A stretch of 38,591 nucleotides of DNA. Origin: Halioglobus sp. GTDB taxonomy: Bacteria; Pseudomonadota; Gammaproteobacteria; Pseudomonadales; Halieaceae. Below the pieces are notes generated by a model. The model was not told the DNA's origin, did no database searches, and saw only the letters and a program-made list of their open reading frames with translations. The stretch lies in NCBI GenBank assembly GCA_013214285.1, contig JABSPW010000014.1, positions 1 to 38,591 on the forward strand, given 5' to 3'. The first letter of the stretch is position 1. Each line of letters opens with the position of its first letter. The position numbers and the translations under genes are program-made. This document shows positions 1 to 9,535 of the stretch, piece after piece.

Positions 1-341
1 CCCGCTTTGGTCGCCAGGAATGGCTCCGGCCCTATACCGACGACGTCCTGAAGGGCCTCCCTAGAACAGGTGTCAAACGGGTCCAAGTAATCTGTCCGGG
101 CTTTGCATCGGACTGCCTGGAGACTCTCGAGGAGATCAATCAAGAGAACAGGGCGTATTTCCTCGAAGCGGGCGGCGATAGCTTTCAATACATACCCTGC
201 CTGAACAGCAGTACCGAGCACATTGCAGCGCTCGCGGCTCTGGTTACGGAGCACCTGCACGGCTGGTTCGATGACACACCCGACCCCGAGGCAACGCGGG
301 CTCGCGCTGCCGCATTGGATACTCTGTTGCGGGAAACCTAG
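1..341 (+). CDS. hemH: Ferrochelatase, C-terminal part (5' end outside window)
   Basis: Ferrochelatase inserts Fe2+ into protoporphyrin IX, the last step of protoheme synthesis. Only the last 112 codons are present; the frame begins at base 3 and ends with TAG at 339-341. The visible residues match the C-terminal half of the bacterial enzyme: RFGRQEWLRPYTDD near the start, then CPGFASDCLETLEEI, and a YIPCLN..EHI segment close to the end. The C-terminus runs on about 25 residues past that segment as an acidic, Ala/Arg-rich tail. The stop codon lies in the palindrome CTAG, which also supplies the stop of the convergent gene on the minus strand, so the two genes overlap by 4 bases. Confidence 0.95.
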   Translation, partial: RFGRQEWLRPYTDDVLKGLPRTGVKRVQVICPGFASDCLETLEEINQENRAYFLEAGGDSFQYIPCLNSSTEHIAALAALVTEHLHGWFDDTPDPEATRARAAALDTLLRET

Positions 342-787
342 ATCCAGCGTCTGACCCGTCGACAGTATGCGGGATAAGACTCCGGAAACAGCTCGCGTAA
401 CATAGCCTCCTCGGGGAGGATAAAGCGCCATTGGATAACCAACGCAAAGGCCACTGGAACGCCAAGGGCGAAAAAAGAGCCCACTGTCACGGCACAGCCA
501 AGCAGTACCAGTAGCATACCGAAATACATTGGGTTTCGTGTATAACGGTAGACTCCATTCGTTACCAGCGTGCTGACTGACGTGAAAGGCGTCAGACCAA
601 TATCCGCCTGCTTGAACAGTCCGCCGGCCAGCACTAACAACAGCAAACCGACCACAATCACCAGTGCCCCCACAAACTGAAAGCCTGCGGCGGTAAATCG
701 CGGCCCGGGCAGGTACGTATTCAAAGCAAATACCGTAACGAGGCCGAGAACGAGCCAGACAGGTGGATAAATGATCCGCTTAACCAT
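338..787 (-). CDS. ICMT/PEMT-like integral membrane methyltransferase family protein
   Basis: A 149-residue hydrophobic protein. Three strongly hydrophobic stretches are visible, around residues 8-26, 34-58 and 86-115. Between the second and third is NGVYRYTRNPMYFGM, the RxxRHPxY-like signature of the isoprenylcysteine carboxyl methyltransferase / phospholipid methyltransferase fold, which uses S-adenosylmethionine. The C-terminus (EEAMLRELFPESYPAYCRRVRRW) is also typical, with the conserved Glu and the Y..Y..V.RW ending. Bacterial members are mostly of unknown substrate, so none is assigned. GGGGAG lies 5 bases before the ATG. It sits 39 bp downstream of the ZIP transporter gene on the same strand and may be cotranscribed with it. 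Confidence 0.8.
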   Translation of the reverse strand: MVKRIIYPPVWLVLGLVTVFALNTYLPGPRFTAAGFQFVGALVIVVGLLLLVLAGGLFKQADIGLTPFTSVSTLVTNGVYRYTRNPMYFGMLLVLLGCAVTVGSFFALGVPVAFALVIQWRFILPEEAMLRELFPESYPAYCRRVRRWI

Positions 788-826
788 ATTTACTCCCCTG
801 CATGCCAGACAATTCGCGCTAGATAA

Positions 827-1699
827 TCAGTGGTCAGCGACGTGCATCCCGTCCGTCTCGAAACTACCGATGCCATAAGCAATAGCAATACCCAGCAAAA
901 ACGCAATACTGAGCTTCATCTTGTCGTGACTGTGAAAATGCACTTCGGGCAATAAGTCACTGAGGGCAATACAAATAAAAACACCCGCCGAAAATGCCAG
1001 AGCTGCGGCCACGACTGTATTGCGACCGTTACCGAGCACATCGACCCCAAAAAAGAACAGCAACGCACCCAACGGACACATGAGTGCAAACACCAGGTTG
1101 ACGGATAATCGGGCGGCTCGGCTCCAACCACCGGCTTCCATGATGGTGACTATGGACATAGCTCCGAGTGGCTTGTGGAGCAGGATGGCTAGGAATACCC
1201 CGAAAGCCATAAGACCTCCCGGCGTCATACCTCCCTGCATTGCTGCACCCAATGCGACACCGTCAATCAAGGTATGCAATCCTAAGCCGAAGGCAATGCC
1301 AACCCAGCTGAGTCCATGCACCTTCCCCTGATAACCGGCATCGCGATCGTACTGAAGTGCTTCGCTGCTAAAATCATGTTCATGAAAATGAAAAACGCGC
1401 AGCAACAACAGCATGGTGATAAGGCCGATCATAAGCCACCAGACCGTGTTATCGACCCCCTGCAAACCACCCAGCAACGCAGCGCTGTGAGGCAACAAAT
1501 GGTAAAAAGCTACTCCGAGCATCAAGCCGGACACCAAACTCATAATCACCTGCATGGTGGTATGCGTCATGCGAATCCAACCGGGCAGCAAACCCCCGAT
1601 AAGGGAGAAGGCGGCGATGGCCAGACAATACAGCAACAGCAGTGGCGTGTGCGACAGGGTCATGGGCTTTATACGCGCTTGACAAAGCAAGCCGCGCAT
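827..1699 (-). CDS. ZIP family divalent metal transporter
   Basis: Integral membrane protein of 290 residues, probably carrying Zn2+ or another divalent metal into the cytoplasm. Roughly eight hydrophobic segments are visible. The two metal-path motifs of the ZIP family are present in adjacent helices: HTLIDGVALGAA (His, Asp and Gly spaced as in TM4) and HKPLGAMSI in TM5. Histidine-rich loops, HFHEHD before TM4 and HFHSHD near the C-terminus, fit metal handling. The start is uncertain. The ATG at 1699 has only a weak GGA before it, while an ATG 12 codons in (1663) gives a more typical N-terminus running straight into the first helix. The 13-bp inverted repeat CACAC-ctt-GTGTG lies 15 bases upstream at 1714-1726. 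Confidence 0.85.
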   Translation of the reverse strand: MRGLLCQARIKPMTLSHTPLLLLYCLAIAAFSLIGGLLPGWIRMTHTTMQVIMSLVSGLMLGVAFYHLLPHSAALLGGLQGVDNTVWWLMIGLITMLLLLRVFHFHEHDFSSEALQYDRDAGYQGKVHGLSWVGIAFGLGLHTLIDGVALGAAMQGGMTPGGLMAFGVFLAILLHKPLGAMSIVTIMEAGGWSRAARLSVNLVFALMCPLGALLFFFGVDVLGNGRNTVVAAALAFSAGVFICIALSDLLPEVHFHSHDKMKLSIAFLLGIAIAYGIGSFETDGMHVADH

Positions 1700-1789
1700 T
1701 ATTCCACAATCATCACACCTTGTGTGGTTCAGAATTTCGGTCTGACAGGGCTTGAGAATCCGCAGCCGGTTAAGTAGGCATCATATTGA

Positions 1790-1818
1790 TTGACAGGCAA
1801 ACTAATGCCCATTAGTTT
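1790..1818 (+). promoter_or_regulatory. Promoter with embedded perfect operator palindrome upstream of the aldehyde dehydrogenase
   Basis: A consensus -35 TTGACA (1790-1795) is followed after 17 bases by a weak -10 TAGTTT (1813-1818). A perfect inverted repeat fills the spacer and -10: AAACTAATG (1799-1807), 2-bp centre, CATTAGTTT (1810-1818). A repressor bound there would block RNA polymerase. The arrangement is typical of TetR- or MarR-type control. No regulator gene is visible nearby, so the binding protein is unknown. Confidence 0.65.
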
Positions 1819-1843
1819 AAGCGCTTGCCCGCAGGAGGACACC

Positions 1844-3385
1844 ATGTCTATTTACGAATCCATAGCATCCGACGACTCCCGCCGCCACCTGAAGCTGCGC
1901 AGCCCCGTGACCTTGGAGGCAACCGGCGAACTGATCTGCGCCAATGCGGACGATGTCATCCTGGCGATTGGCAAGGCAAGGGCGGCGCAGCCCGCCTGGG
2001 CCCGAACCCGGCTGCAGGAGAGAGCGGCTATCATCGAACGGGCTTTGCAGGTGGTGCTCGAGCGACAGGATGAAATCATCGACACTGTGGTTGCGGAAAC
2101 AGGCAAATGTCGTACCGATGCCATGAGCATGGAAGTATTTTCCGTCGCGGACCAGCTCTGTTACTACGCCAAGAATGCCGAGAAATTTCTCAAGCCGCGC
2201 AAGCGCAAGGTACACGGCCTGCTTGGCCTGATGAAACAGTTACGTATTGTGTATAAGCCGCTGGGCGTTGTCGGTCTCATTACACCCTGGAACGGACCCT
2301 TTGTCCTGGTCATGAACCAGGCCGCTCAAGCTATCCTGGCGGGCAACACGGTGGTCGCAAAAGGTTCCGAGGTGACACCCTACTCTGCCAAGCTGGCAGA
2401 AGATATTTTCAAGCAGGCGGGGCTGCCAGATGGTGTCTTGCAGGTGCTCCTTGGCGATGGTGAAACGGGCGCTGCTATCGTTAACGGGGGTGTCGACAAG
2501 GTGTCCTTTACAGGGTCCGTCGCAACCGGTCGCAAAGTAGCTGAGGCCTGCGCGAGACAACTCATACCGGTAACTCTGGAGCTAGGCGGCAACGACGCCA
2601 TGATTGTGTGCGCAGATGCAGACCTCGACCGCGCCGCGGACGGGGCCTGGGTAGGCTCTTGCATGAATACCGGACACTACTGCTGTGGAACCGAGCGTAT
2701 TTACGTTGTAAAAGAAGTTTACGGCGAGTTTCTGCGGCTTGTTCTGGAGAAAGGCAAGTCTTTACGGCAAGGCCAGCAGCATGGCTGGAACGAGGATATC
2801 GGCGCAGTGTTCTGGGATCGGCAGATGAGCATCATCGAAGCGCACGTCGACGACGCACGCAACAAAGGCGCTACAATTCATATGGGAGGGCGCCGCAACC
2901 CGAACCTGGCGGGCCTGTATTACGAGCCGACAGTCATTACCGAAGTCGACAACAGCATGGACATCATGATTCTGGAAACCTTCGGCCCTATCCTGTGTAT
3001 ACAAAAGGTGGACAGCGAGAAAGAAGCTCTCGCGCTGGCGAATGATTCCGAATTTGGCCTTAATGGTAACGTATGGACGCAAGACAAAGAGAAGGGTTAC
3101 CAATTGGCATCATCCCTAGACACAGGCGCCTGCAGCGTGAATGATATGGCAGTGAGCTATGGGATTCCCGCAGCACCCTTCGGAGGCAAGAAAAACTCCG
3201 GAGTCGGTCAGGTCAATGGTAAGAAAGGTGTACGCGGCTACTGTCACGAAATGCCGATCGTTATTGACCGCTTTGGTGGCAAGATGCAAAACGGCTACCC
3301 CTATGATACAAAAAGCGCTGAAGGAATGAAAAAGCTGATGCATTTCCTTTGGATAAAAACACCCATCGGAAAATGGCTGAGTTAA
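1844..3385 (+). CDS. NAD(P)-dependent aldehyde dehydrogenase
   Basis: A 513-residue member of the aldehyde dehydrogenase superfamily, oxidising an aldehyde to the acid with NAD(P)+. Visible hallmarks are the substrate-channel motif ITPWNGPF, the cofactor-binding Lys in VVAKGSEVTPYSA, FTGSVATG, the general base Glu246 in LELGGN, the catalytic Cys280 in GHYCCGTERIYV, and ETFGPI. The GHYCC context departs from the usual GQxC. The start at 1844 is preceded by AGGAGG five bases upstream; an in-frame ATG at 1790 lies in the promoter and is rejected. The substrate cannot be named: sequences like this are labelled succinate-semialdehyde or generic aldehyde dehydrogenase. The gene ends 3 bp from the convergent proB, and appears to be a single-gene unit controlled by the palindrome. 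Confidence 0.9.
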   Translation: MSIYESIASDDSRRHLKLRSPVTLEATGELICANADDVILAIGKARAAQPAWARTRLQERAAIIERALQVVLERQDEIIDTVVAETGKCRTDAMSMEVFSVADQLCYYAKNAEKFLKPRKRKVHGLLGLMKQLRIVYKPLGVVGLITPWNGPFVLVMNQAAQAILAGNTVVAKGSEVTPYSAKLAEDIFKQAGLPDGVLQVLLGDGETGAAIVNGGVDKVSFTGSVATGRKVAEACARQLIPVTLELGGNDAMIVCADADLDRAADGAWVGSCMNTGHYCCGTERIYVVKEVYGEFLRLVLEKGKSLRQGQQHGWNEDIGAVFWDRQMSIIEAHVDDARNKGATIHMGGRRNPNLAGLYYEPTVITEVDNSMDIMILETFGPILCIQKVDSEKEALALANDSEFGLNGNVWTQDKEKGYQLASSLDTGACSVNDMAVSYGIPAAPFGGKKNSGVGQVNGKKGVRGYCHEMPIVIDRFGGKMQNGYPYDTKSAEGMKKLMHFLWIKTPIGKWLS

Positions 3386-3388
3386 GGG

Positions 3389-4513
3389 CTATACCAAAAT
3401 AAGGTTGTCCCGGTGAATAAGCTCCTCATCGCCCGGATAGCCCAGAATATGCTGGATATCAATCGAAGCTGAACCCATGATGCGACGCGTCTCCCCCGCG
3501 TCGTAGTTGATCAAACCTCGGGCAACCACATTGCCACGGGCGTCCTCGCAGGCGACCATGTCACCGCGGGAAAAGTTACCGCGTACATCCCGGACGCCGA
3601 CAGGCAACAAACTACGACCAGAATCACGCAATACGTTTATGGCACCCTCATCAAGCTCCACGCTGCCACTGGTCTGAACCATACCTGCCAACCACTGTTT
3701 GCGCGCATTCTGGGAGTGCTGTCTAGAGCGCAGCCAGGTACCAACACTATCACCCGCCGCCACCCTATACAGAATATCTCGCACCCGACCAGAGGCAATG
3801 ATCGTCTCTGTGCCGGAGCGAGCTGCCAACCGGGCGGCGCCCAATTTTGTGACCATGCCACCGCGGCCGATTGAACCACCCTCTCCCGCCATGCTGTCCA
3901 GCAGTGGGTCGTCAACATCTTTGCTCACCACCAATTCTGCATGCGGGTTGCTGCGCGGGTCCTCCTGATAGAACCCCTCCTGATCAGTCAATAGGACCAA
4001 TGCGTCCGCATCGATGAGATTAGCAACCAACGCAGCCAACGTATCATTATCGCCAAAACGGATTTCATCGGTAACCACAGTGTCGTTCTCGTTTACGATA
4101 GGCACCACTCGTAGCGCCAGCAAAGCCTTCAATGTGCCGCGGGCATTCAGATAACGATCACGCGCAGTAATGTCATCGTGACCGAGCAATACTTGCGCGG
4201 CAGCGATGTCGTAGGCTTTAAATGCGGACTCATAACTTTGGACCAGCACCGATTGTCCGACTGCAGCCGCCGCCTGCAGAGCATGCAAGCGATGCGGCCT
4301 GACCGTCCATCCCAGACGCGCTACCCCCGCCGCTACTGCGCCGCTGGATACCAGTACCACCTCGTTGCCCGCCTCGCGCAGACCCGCTATTTGCGCCACT
4401 AAACCCGTGATGATCACGTCGTCTAAACCACTGCCATCATTGGTAAGTAGTGCACTACCCACCTTGATAACCCAGCGTCGCGACGCCGCAATTTCAGTGC
4501 GTTCCGTCATCAC
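3389..4513 (-). CDS. proB: Glutamate 5-kinase with PUA domain
   Basis: Phosphorylates L-glutamate to gamma-glutamyl phosphate, the first committed step of proline synthesis. The amino-acid-kinase domain fills about residues 10-260 (WVIKVGSALLT, VSSGAVAAG, VPIVNENDTV, FGDNDTLAA, GRGGMVTKL). A C-terminal PUA domain follows (about 280-374), as in the long bacterial form. The length of 374 is near that of the E. coli enzyme. It begins 5 bp after the obgE stop, so the two are probably one transcript; obgE-proB order is common in proteobacteria. Two consecutive in-frame ATGs make the exact start ambiguous by one codon. Confidence 0.96.
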   Translation of the reverse strand: MMTERTEIAASRRWVIKVGSALLTNDGSGLDDVIITGLVAQIAGLREAGNEVVLVSSGAVAAGVARLGWTVRPHRLHALQAAAAVGQSVLVQSYESAFKAYDIAAAQVLLGHDDITARDRYLNARGTLKALLALRVVPIVNENDTVVTDEIRFGDNDTLAALVANLIDADALVLLTDQEGFYQEDPRSNPHAELVVSKDVDDPLLDSMAGEGGSIGRGGMVTKLGAARLAARSGTETIIASGRVRDILYRVAAGDSVGTWLRSRQHSQNARKQWLAGMVQTSGSVELDEGAINVLRDSGRSLLPVGVRDVRGNFSRGDMVACEDARGNVVARGLINYDAGETRRIMGSASIDIQHILGYPGDEELIHRDNLILV

Positions 4514-4518
4514 TTGTC

Positions 4519-5691
<1,173 letters not shown>

Positions 5692-5846
5692 TTAAAATAT
5701 TCCGGTCACCCGACCTACCCCTCTGCAAGACCATCGGACCGCGTCCGCTTCGAGATCCGACCAAAATTTCCAACCGCCCAGATACAGCCCGACAATTCCA
5801 ATGGATCGGACCATCAAGAAAAAGCAAACAGTCACTCCACAGGCAT

Positions 5847-5877
5847 AAAAAAAAGCCCCGTCCAATGACGAGGCCTT
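5847..5877 (-). terminator. Rho-independent terminator after rplU-rpmA
   Basis: On the minus strand an 11-bp stem with some G-T pairs (arms at 5867-5877 and 5852-5862, loop 5863-5866) runs into eight Ts (5847-5854 as As on the plus strand). It lies 26 bp past the rpmA stop and separates the ribosomal-protein pair from obgE-proB. Some read-through is likely. Confidence 0.85.
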
Positions 5878-5902
5878 TTCTTGATCCGCTATTATACGGA
5901 CG

Positions 5903-6160
5903 TCAGGCACTCACCACCTGTACGAACTTGCGGCCCTTTGGCCCACGCTCTACAAATTCCACTTTACCATCGACCGTAGCGAACAACGTATGATCCTTGC
6001 CCATGCCAACGTTATCCCCAGGATGGAACTGCGTGCCACGCTGGCGCACGATAATGTTGCCTGCTTTCACCACCTCTCCGCCAAAGCACTTAACGCCCAG
6101 GCGCTTACTAGTGGAATCGCGTCCATTCCTTGTACTACCACCTGCTTTTTTGTGTGCCAT
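5903..6160 (-). CDS. rpmA: 50S ribosomal protein L27
   Basis: L27, 85 residues, whose flexible N-terminus reaches the peptidyl-transferase centre. The sequence starts [16 protein letters not shown], the direct form without the cleavable N-terminal extension found in Firmicutes. The remainder ([25 protein letters not shown]) is canonical. An AGAGGTG ribosome site precedes the ATG. It follows rplU after 14 bp and shares its promoter, and it ends shortly before a strong terminator. Confidence 0.98.
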   Translation of the reverse strand: MAHKKAGGSTRNGRDSTSKRLGVKCFGGEVVKAGNIIVRQRGTQFHPGDNVGMGKDHTLFATVDGKVEFVERGPKGRKFVQVVSA

Positions 6161-6174
6161 TAGTCACCTCTCCC

Positions 6175-6483
6175 TCAAGCCTCGATACCGGTTATCTTCA
6201 CCTCAGTGAACCACTGACGGTGACCTGTCTCTTTCCGGTAGTGCTTCCGGCGATTGAACTTTACGATCCTGACTTTCTTATGACGGCCGTGGGCAATCAC
6301 CTCTGCAGTAACCTTACTGCCTTCCAACAACGGTGTCCCGATCTTGACCTCATCACCGCCCACCATCAGAACCTTGTCAAATTCAAGGCTTTCTCCAGTG
6401 GGCATTTCAAGCTTTTCCAGTCTCAGGGTTTCGCCCTCAGTGACTCGATGTTGCTTGCCACCGCTTTCGATTACCGCGTACAT
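6175..6483 (-). CDS. rplU: 50S ribosomal protein L21
   Basis: L21, 102 residues, a 23S rRNA-binding protein. The start at 6483 gives the canonical [14 protein letters not shown] and has CGGAG eight bases upstream. The open frame extends six codons further to a TTG (6501), rejected because it would overrun the ribosome site. First gene of the rplU-rpmA operon, divergent from ispB as in E. coli and many other gammaproteobacteria. Confidence 0.97.
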   Translation of the reverse strand: MYAVIESGGKQHRVTEGETLRLEKLEMPTGESLEFDKVLMVGGDEVKIGTPLLEGSKVTAEVIAHGRHKKVRIVKFNRRKHYRKETGHRQWFTEVKITGIEA

Positions 6484-6613
6484 ATGCTGTGCTCCGTTCA
6501 ATTAGCCTGCTCGCATGTAGCGCAGACCCTCGGCGAACAAGGGGGCAGAGTCAGGCACAAACTTTGAGTCTCTCCAATCTGCTGCTGGGAAGCAGTGCAT
6601 CCGGAGGGCGGCG

Positions 6614-6642
6614 ATTCTACGCAAATCGGAAGGCTAGAGCAA
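6614..6642 (-). promoter_or_regulatory. Sigma-70 promoter of rplU-rpmA
   Basis: On the minus strand TTGCTC (6637-6642), a 17-bp spacer and TAGAAT (6614-6619). The predicted start near 6607 leaves a leader of about 120 nt before the rplU ATG. The leader includes a small hairpin, CTGCT/AGCAG, at 6582-6595. Confidence 0.7.
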
Positions 6643-6709
6643 GGATTATTTTTCAGTAAAACAAGAGCTTGCGGTGCCCTTCCACCCCTTCCGAGGCCTT
6701 TACTGCCGC

Positions 6710-6739
6710 TTGACACCCCCCCGAGGGCCGGCCTAGCAT
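6710..6739 (+). promoter_or_regulatory. Sigma-70 promoter of ispB
   Basis: Consensus -35 TTGACA (6710-6715), an 18-bp very GC-rich spacer, and -10 TAGCAT (6734-6739). The start would fall near 6746, about 24 nt before the ATG. It faces away from the rplU promoter about 70 bp to its left. Confidence 0.65.
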
Positions 6740-6769
6740 GCGCGGGCACTTTCTAAACCACCAAACCCT

Positions 6770-7732
6770 ATGCACGCTATACGCGCGGTCGTCGCAGATG
6801 AATTCGAGAAGGTTAACCGGCTCATCGTAGAGCAGTTGCGTTCGGACGTCGACATGGTGGAGAACGTAGGACACTACATCGTGGATGCGGGAGGTAAGCG
6901 TCTACGACCTCTGCTGGTCCTGCTCTGCGCCGCAGCACTGGGGCGCAGTGATGACAGCCATATAGCCTTTGCCGCGACCATTGAATTCATCCATACAGCA
7001 ACTTTGCTGCACGACGACGTCGTAGATCTTTCTACGCTGCGCCGCGGTAGGCCCACTGCCAACGCAGAGTTTGGCAATGCCCCCTCTGTTCTAGTAGGTG
7101 ATTTTCTCTATACCCGGGCCTTCCAACTGATGGTGCAACTGGGCAATATGGACATTCTCACCCACATGGCAACAACCACCAATACCATCGCCGAGGGGGA
7201 AGTCCTTCAGCTCGTTCGAGCGGGAGACCCCGAGGTCAGTGAAGAGCAGTACCTCGATGTCATTACCCGCAAAACAGCCATTCTGTTTGCCGCCGCCTGC
7301 TACGGAGCCGCCACCGCATCTGGCGCTGACGACAACACCCGCGAAGTTTTGCGCGCTTTTGGACTACATCTGGGTATCGCCTTTCAAATGGTGGACGATG
7401 TATTGGACTACGACGGCAATCCGGATTCCATGGGCAAGAACGTCGGTGACGACCTTAGCGAGGGCAAGGTAACTCTCCCGCTGATCTACACACTGCAGTC
7501 AGGTCAACCAGAGGAGCAAGCCCTGGTGCAGGCCGCGATTAAAGCCAGATCGTCCGAGCATATCGGCGCGATCACCGACGCTGTCAGACGCTGCGGTGCA
7601 CTGGATTACACCCGCGCCCGGGCACAGCACTACCATGACATGGCGCGTGACAGCCTCTTAACGTTACCCGACAGCAGGGCCCGTGGGGCCCTACAAACAC
7701 TTACCACGCTGTCCATCGACCGGAACTACTGA
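6770..7732 (+). CDS. ispB: Octaprenyl (polyprenyl) diphosphate synthase
   Basis: Trans-prenyltransferase that makes the ubiquinone side chain by condensing isopentenyl diphosphate onto farnesyl diphosphate. 320 residues. Both aspartate-rich Mg2+-diphosphate motifs are present: DDVVD at 82-86 and DDVLD at 209-213. GGKRLRP (41-47) and GEVLQL are further family marks. The small residues before the first motif (HTATLLH) fit a long-chain rather than short-chain enzyme; exact chain length cannot be read from sequence alone. The ribosome site is weak, with a short, pyrimidine/A-rich leader before the ATG. Confidence 0.93.
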   Translation: MHAIRAVVADEFEKVNRLIVEQLRSDVDMVENVGHYIVDAGGKRLRPLLVLLCAAALGRSDDSHIAFAATIEFIHTATLLHDDVVDLSTLRRGRPTANAEFGNAPSVLVGDFLYTRAFQLMVQLGNMDILTHMATTTNTIAEGEVLQLVRAGDPEVSEEQYLDVITRKTAILFAAACYGAATASGADDNTREVLRAFGLHLGIAFQMVDDVLDYDGNPDSMGKNVGDDLSEGKVTLPLIYTLQSGQPEEQALVQAAIKARSSEHIGAITDAVRRCGALDYTRARAQHYHDMARDSLLTLPDSRARGALQTLTTLSIDRNY

Positions 7733-7764
7733 CAAGTCTCGCCCTGGATGGTGCGACGCTCTGA

Positions 7765-7793
7765 TTGCGCAGGTAAAGCGCACTTCTTATACT
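7765..7793 (+). promoter_or_regulatory. Sigma-70 promoter of pgi
   Basis: TTGCGC (7765-7770), a 17-bp spacer and TATACT (7788-7793). It lies in the 95-bp gap between ispB and pgi, 34 bp before the pgi ATG, so pgi need not depend on ispB transcription. Confidence 0.6.
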
Positions 7794-7827
7794 CGTTTCC
7801 TATGACTTTGTCGCGCGAGCCCCCATC

Positions 7828-9468
7828 ATGACGAACCCTGCGCCTTTATCCGACTTGCCAGGCTATACCGAGCTAGAGGCCCACGCGACGCGACTTAGTT
7901 CCATCTCTATCGAGGATTTTTTCAACACCGATCCGACACGCGCCGAACGCTATGTTTCTGAGGCTGCGGGGCTGCGCTTGGACTACTCCAAACAGTTAGT
8001 CGATGACGGCAGTCTCGCAAGCCTTTTGAGACTGGCTACACAGGCAAACCTTCGAGATCGCATTAAAGCACTTTTTCGTGGCGATCATATCAATAACACG
8101 GAAGATCGCCCTGCGCTGCATACCCTGTTGCGGGCCAGTGATGATAGTGGCCTGCCAGATCTGTACCAGACAGTTCTCGACACAAGAAAGCGTATGCAAG
8201 CCCTCTCAGACGAACTCCGTAGGGGTACAATGAGGGGGCACAGCGGTCTCGCAATCACTGACGTCGTCAACATCGGCATTGGCGGCTCTGATCTTGGCCC
8301 GCGTCTGGTCACACAGGCTCTCACACCCTTCCATGGCAAGATCCGTTGCCACTACGTTGCCAATGTCGACCCGGCAGACCTCAGAGACGCACTCGCACCA
8401 CTGCGCCCCGCATCGACCCTGTTCATCATCTGTTCAAAATCCTTCCGCACGGAGGAAACCCTTGCCAATGGGCTGGCGGCGCGAAGCTGGATGCTGCACT
8501 CGGGTGCTTGCGACGCTGATTTGGCACAGCATTTCCTTGCCGTCACCGGCAACGTGAACGCAGCCACTGACTTCGGTATTCCTGTGCAAAACTGTTTGCC
8601 GATGTGGAACTGGGTGGGTGGCCGTTATTCCGTTTGGTCTGCGGTCGGCTTAAGCTGTGCCATTGCAGTCGGCTGGGAAAACTTCAGGCACTTTCTCGCA
8701 GGTGCCGAAGCCATGGACCAGCACTTCCACACCAGCGACGCGAGCGACAATATGCCACTCATTATGAGCCTGCTAGAGCTTTGGTATAGCAACATCATCG
8801 GCATAGGTAACCACGCGGTGCTACCCTATGATCACAGCTTACGTCTATTACCCGATTACCTGCAGCAACTGACGATGGAAAGTAACGGCAAACGGGTGGA
8901 TACGCAGGGCAACCCACTGGACTACGCCACAGCCCCAGTGCTTTGGGGCTCAGCGGGGACCATGGGTCAGCACTCCTTTCATCAGCTGCTTCACCAGGGG
9001 CAGTTAACATGCCCAGCAGATTTTATCCTCCCCTTAACGACTCACACGGGCGCATCGGGGCAGCACCGCAAGCTGGTAGCAAACTGCCTAGCCCAGAGCC
9101 GCGCGCTCATGGTCGGGCGATCGCTGACAGAAGCCAACACGTCCCTATTGCAGCGCGGCTTAGACAAAACATCCGCGGCGCAACTTGCCCCTCACCTCGT
9201 CATGCCAGGCAACCGTCCCAATAGCTTGATTTCTTTTGACTCTGTAAATCCCTCGACTTTAGGCGCGCTATTGGCACTCTATGAACACCGCACCTTCTGC
9301 AGTGGTCAGTTGTGGCAGATCAATTCTTTCGATCAGTGGGGAGTGGAACTGGGCAAAGAAATCAGTGCAGTGATACTGGATCGGTTGGGTAATAACGAGA
9401 TCGGGTCTATGGATGACTCGACAGAGCGTCTAATACAAATCTATAAATACTCTCAGCAGAAACAGTAA
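7828..9468 (+). CDS. pgi: Glucose-6-phosphate isomerase
   Basis: Interconverts glucose-6-P and fructose-6-P. 546 residues, close to the E. coli length. Family signatures are present: GIGGSDLGP (substrate phosphate site), SKSFRTEET, NWVGGRYSVWSAVGL (PGI signature 1) and GQLWQINSFDQWGVELGK (signature 2, with the catalytic Lys). The ribosome site is poor. It is separated from the convergent manB by 67 bp with no clear terminator. In this setting it may link the hexose-phosphate pool to the sugar-nucleotide genes that follow. Confidence 0.97.
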   Translation: MTNPAPLSDLPGYTELEAHATRLSSISIEDFFNTDPTRAERYVSEAAGLRLDYSKQLVDDGSLASLLRLATQANLRDRIKALFRGDHINNTEDRPALHTLLRASDDSGLPDLYQTVLDTRKRMQALSDELRRGTMRGHSGLAITDVVNIGIGGSDLGPRLVTQALTPFHGKIRCHYVANVDPADLRDALAPLRPASTLFIICSKSFRTEETLANGLAARSWMLHSGACDADLAQHFLAVTGNVNAATDFGIPVQNCLPMWNWVGGRYSVWSAVGLSCAIAVGWENFRHFLAGAEAMDQHFHTSDASDNMPLIMSLLELWYSNIIGIGNHAVLPYDHSLRLLPDYLQQLTMESNGKRVDTQGNPLDYATAPVLWGSAGTMGQHSFHQLLHQGQLTCPADFILPLTTHTGASGQHRKLVANCLAQSRALMVGRSLTEANTSLLQRGLDKTSAAQLAPHLVMPGNRPNSLISFDSVNPSTLGALLALYEHRTFCSGQLWQINSFDQWGVELGKEISAVILDRLGNNEIGSMDDSTERLIQIYKYSQQKQ

Positions 9469-9535
9469 CGCGCCGGTCTTGGTACCCGCCGGTGGATCGC
9501 GCGAGATATGTGTTGGAAACTTCTCAACAGGCGCG

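Noticed and set aside
1316..1777. Open frame of 153 codons on the plus strand
   Set aside because: It lies antisense to the ZIP transporter gene and reads as low-complexity Gln/His-rich sequence mirrored from the membrane-protein codons.
5815..5910. Start of a 72-codon minus-strand frame between rpmA and obgE
   Set aside because: This part translates the rpmA end and terminator hairpin, so it is not a believable coding start.
9469..9535. Terminator between pgi and manB
   Set aside because: CCGG-rich bases can pair weakly, but no stem with a T-run is present.
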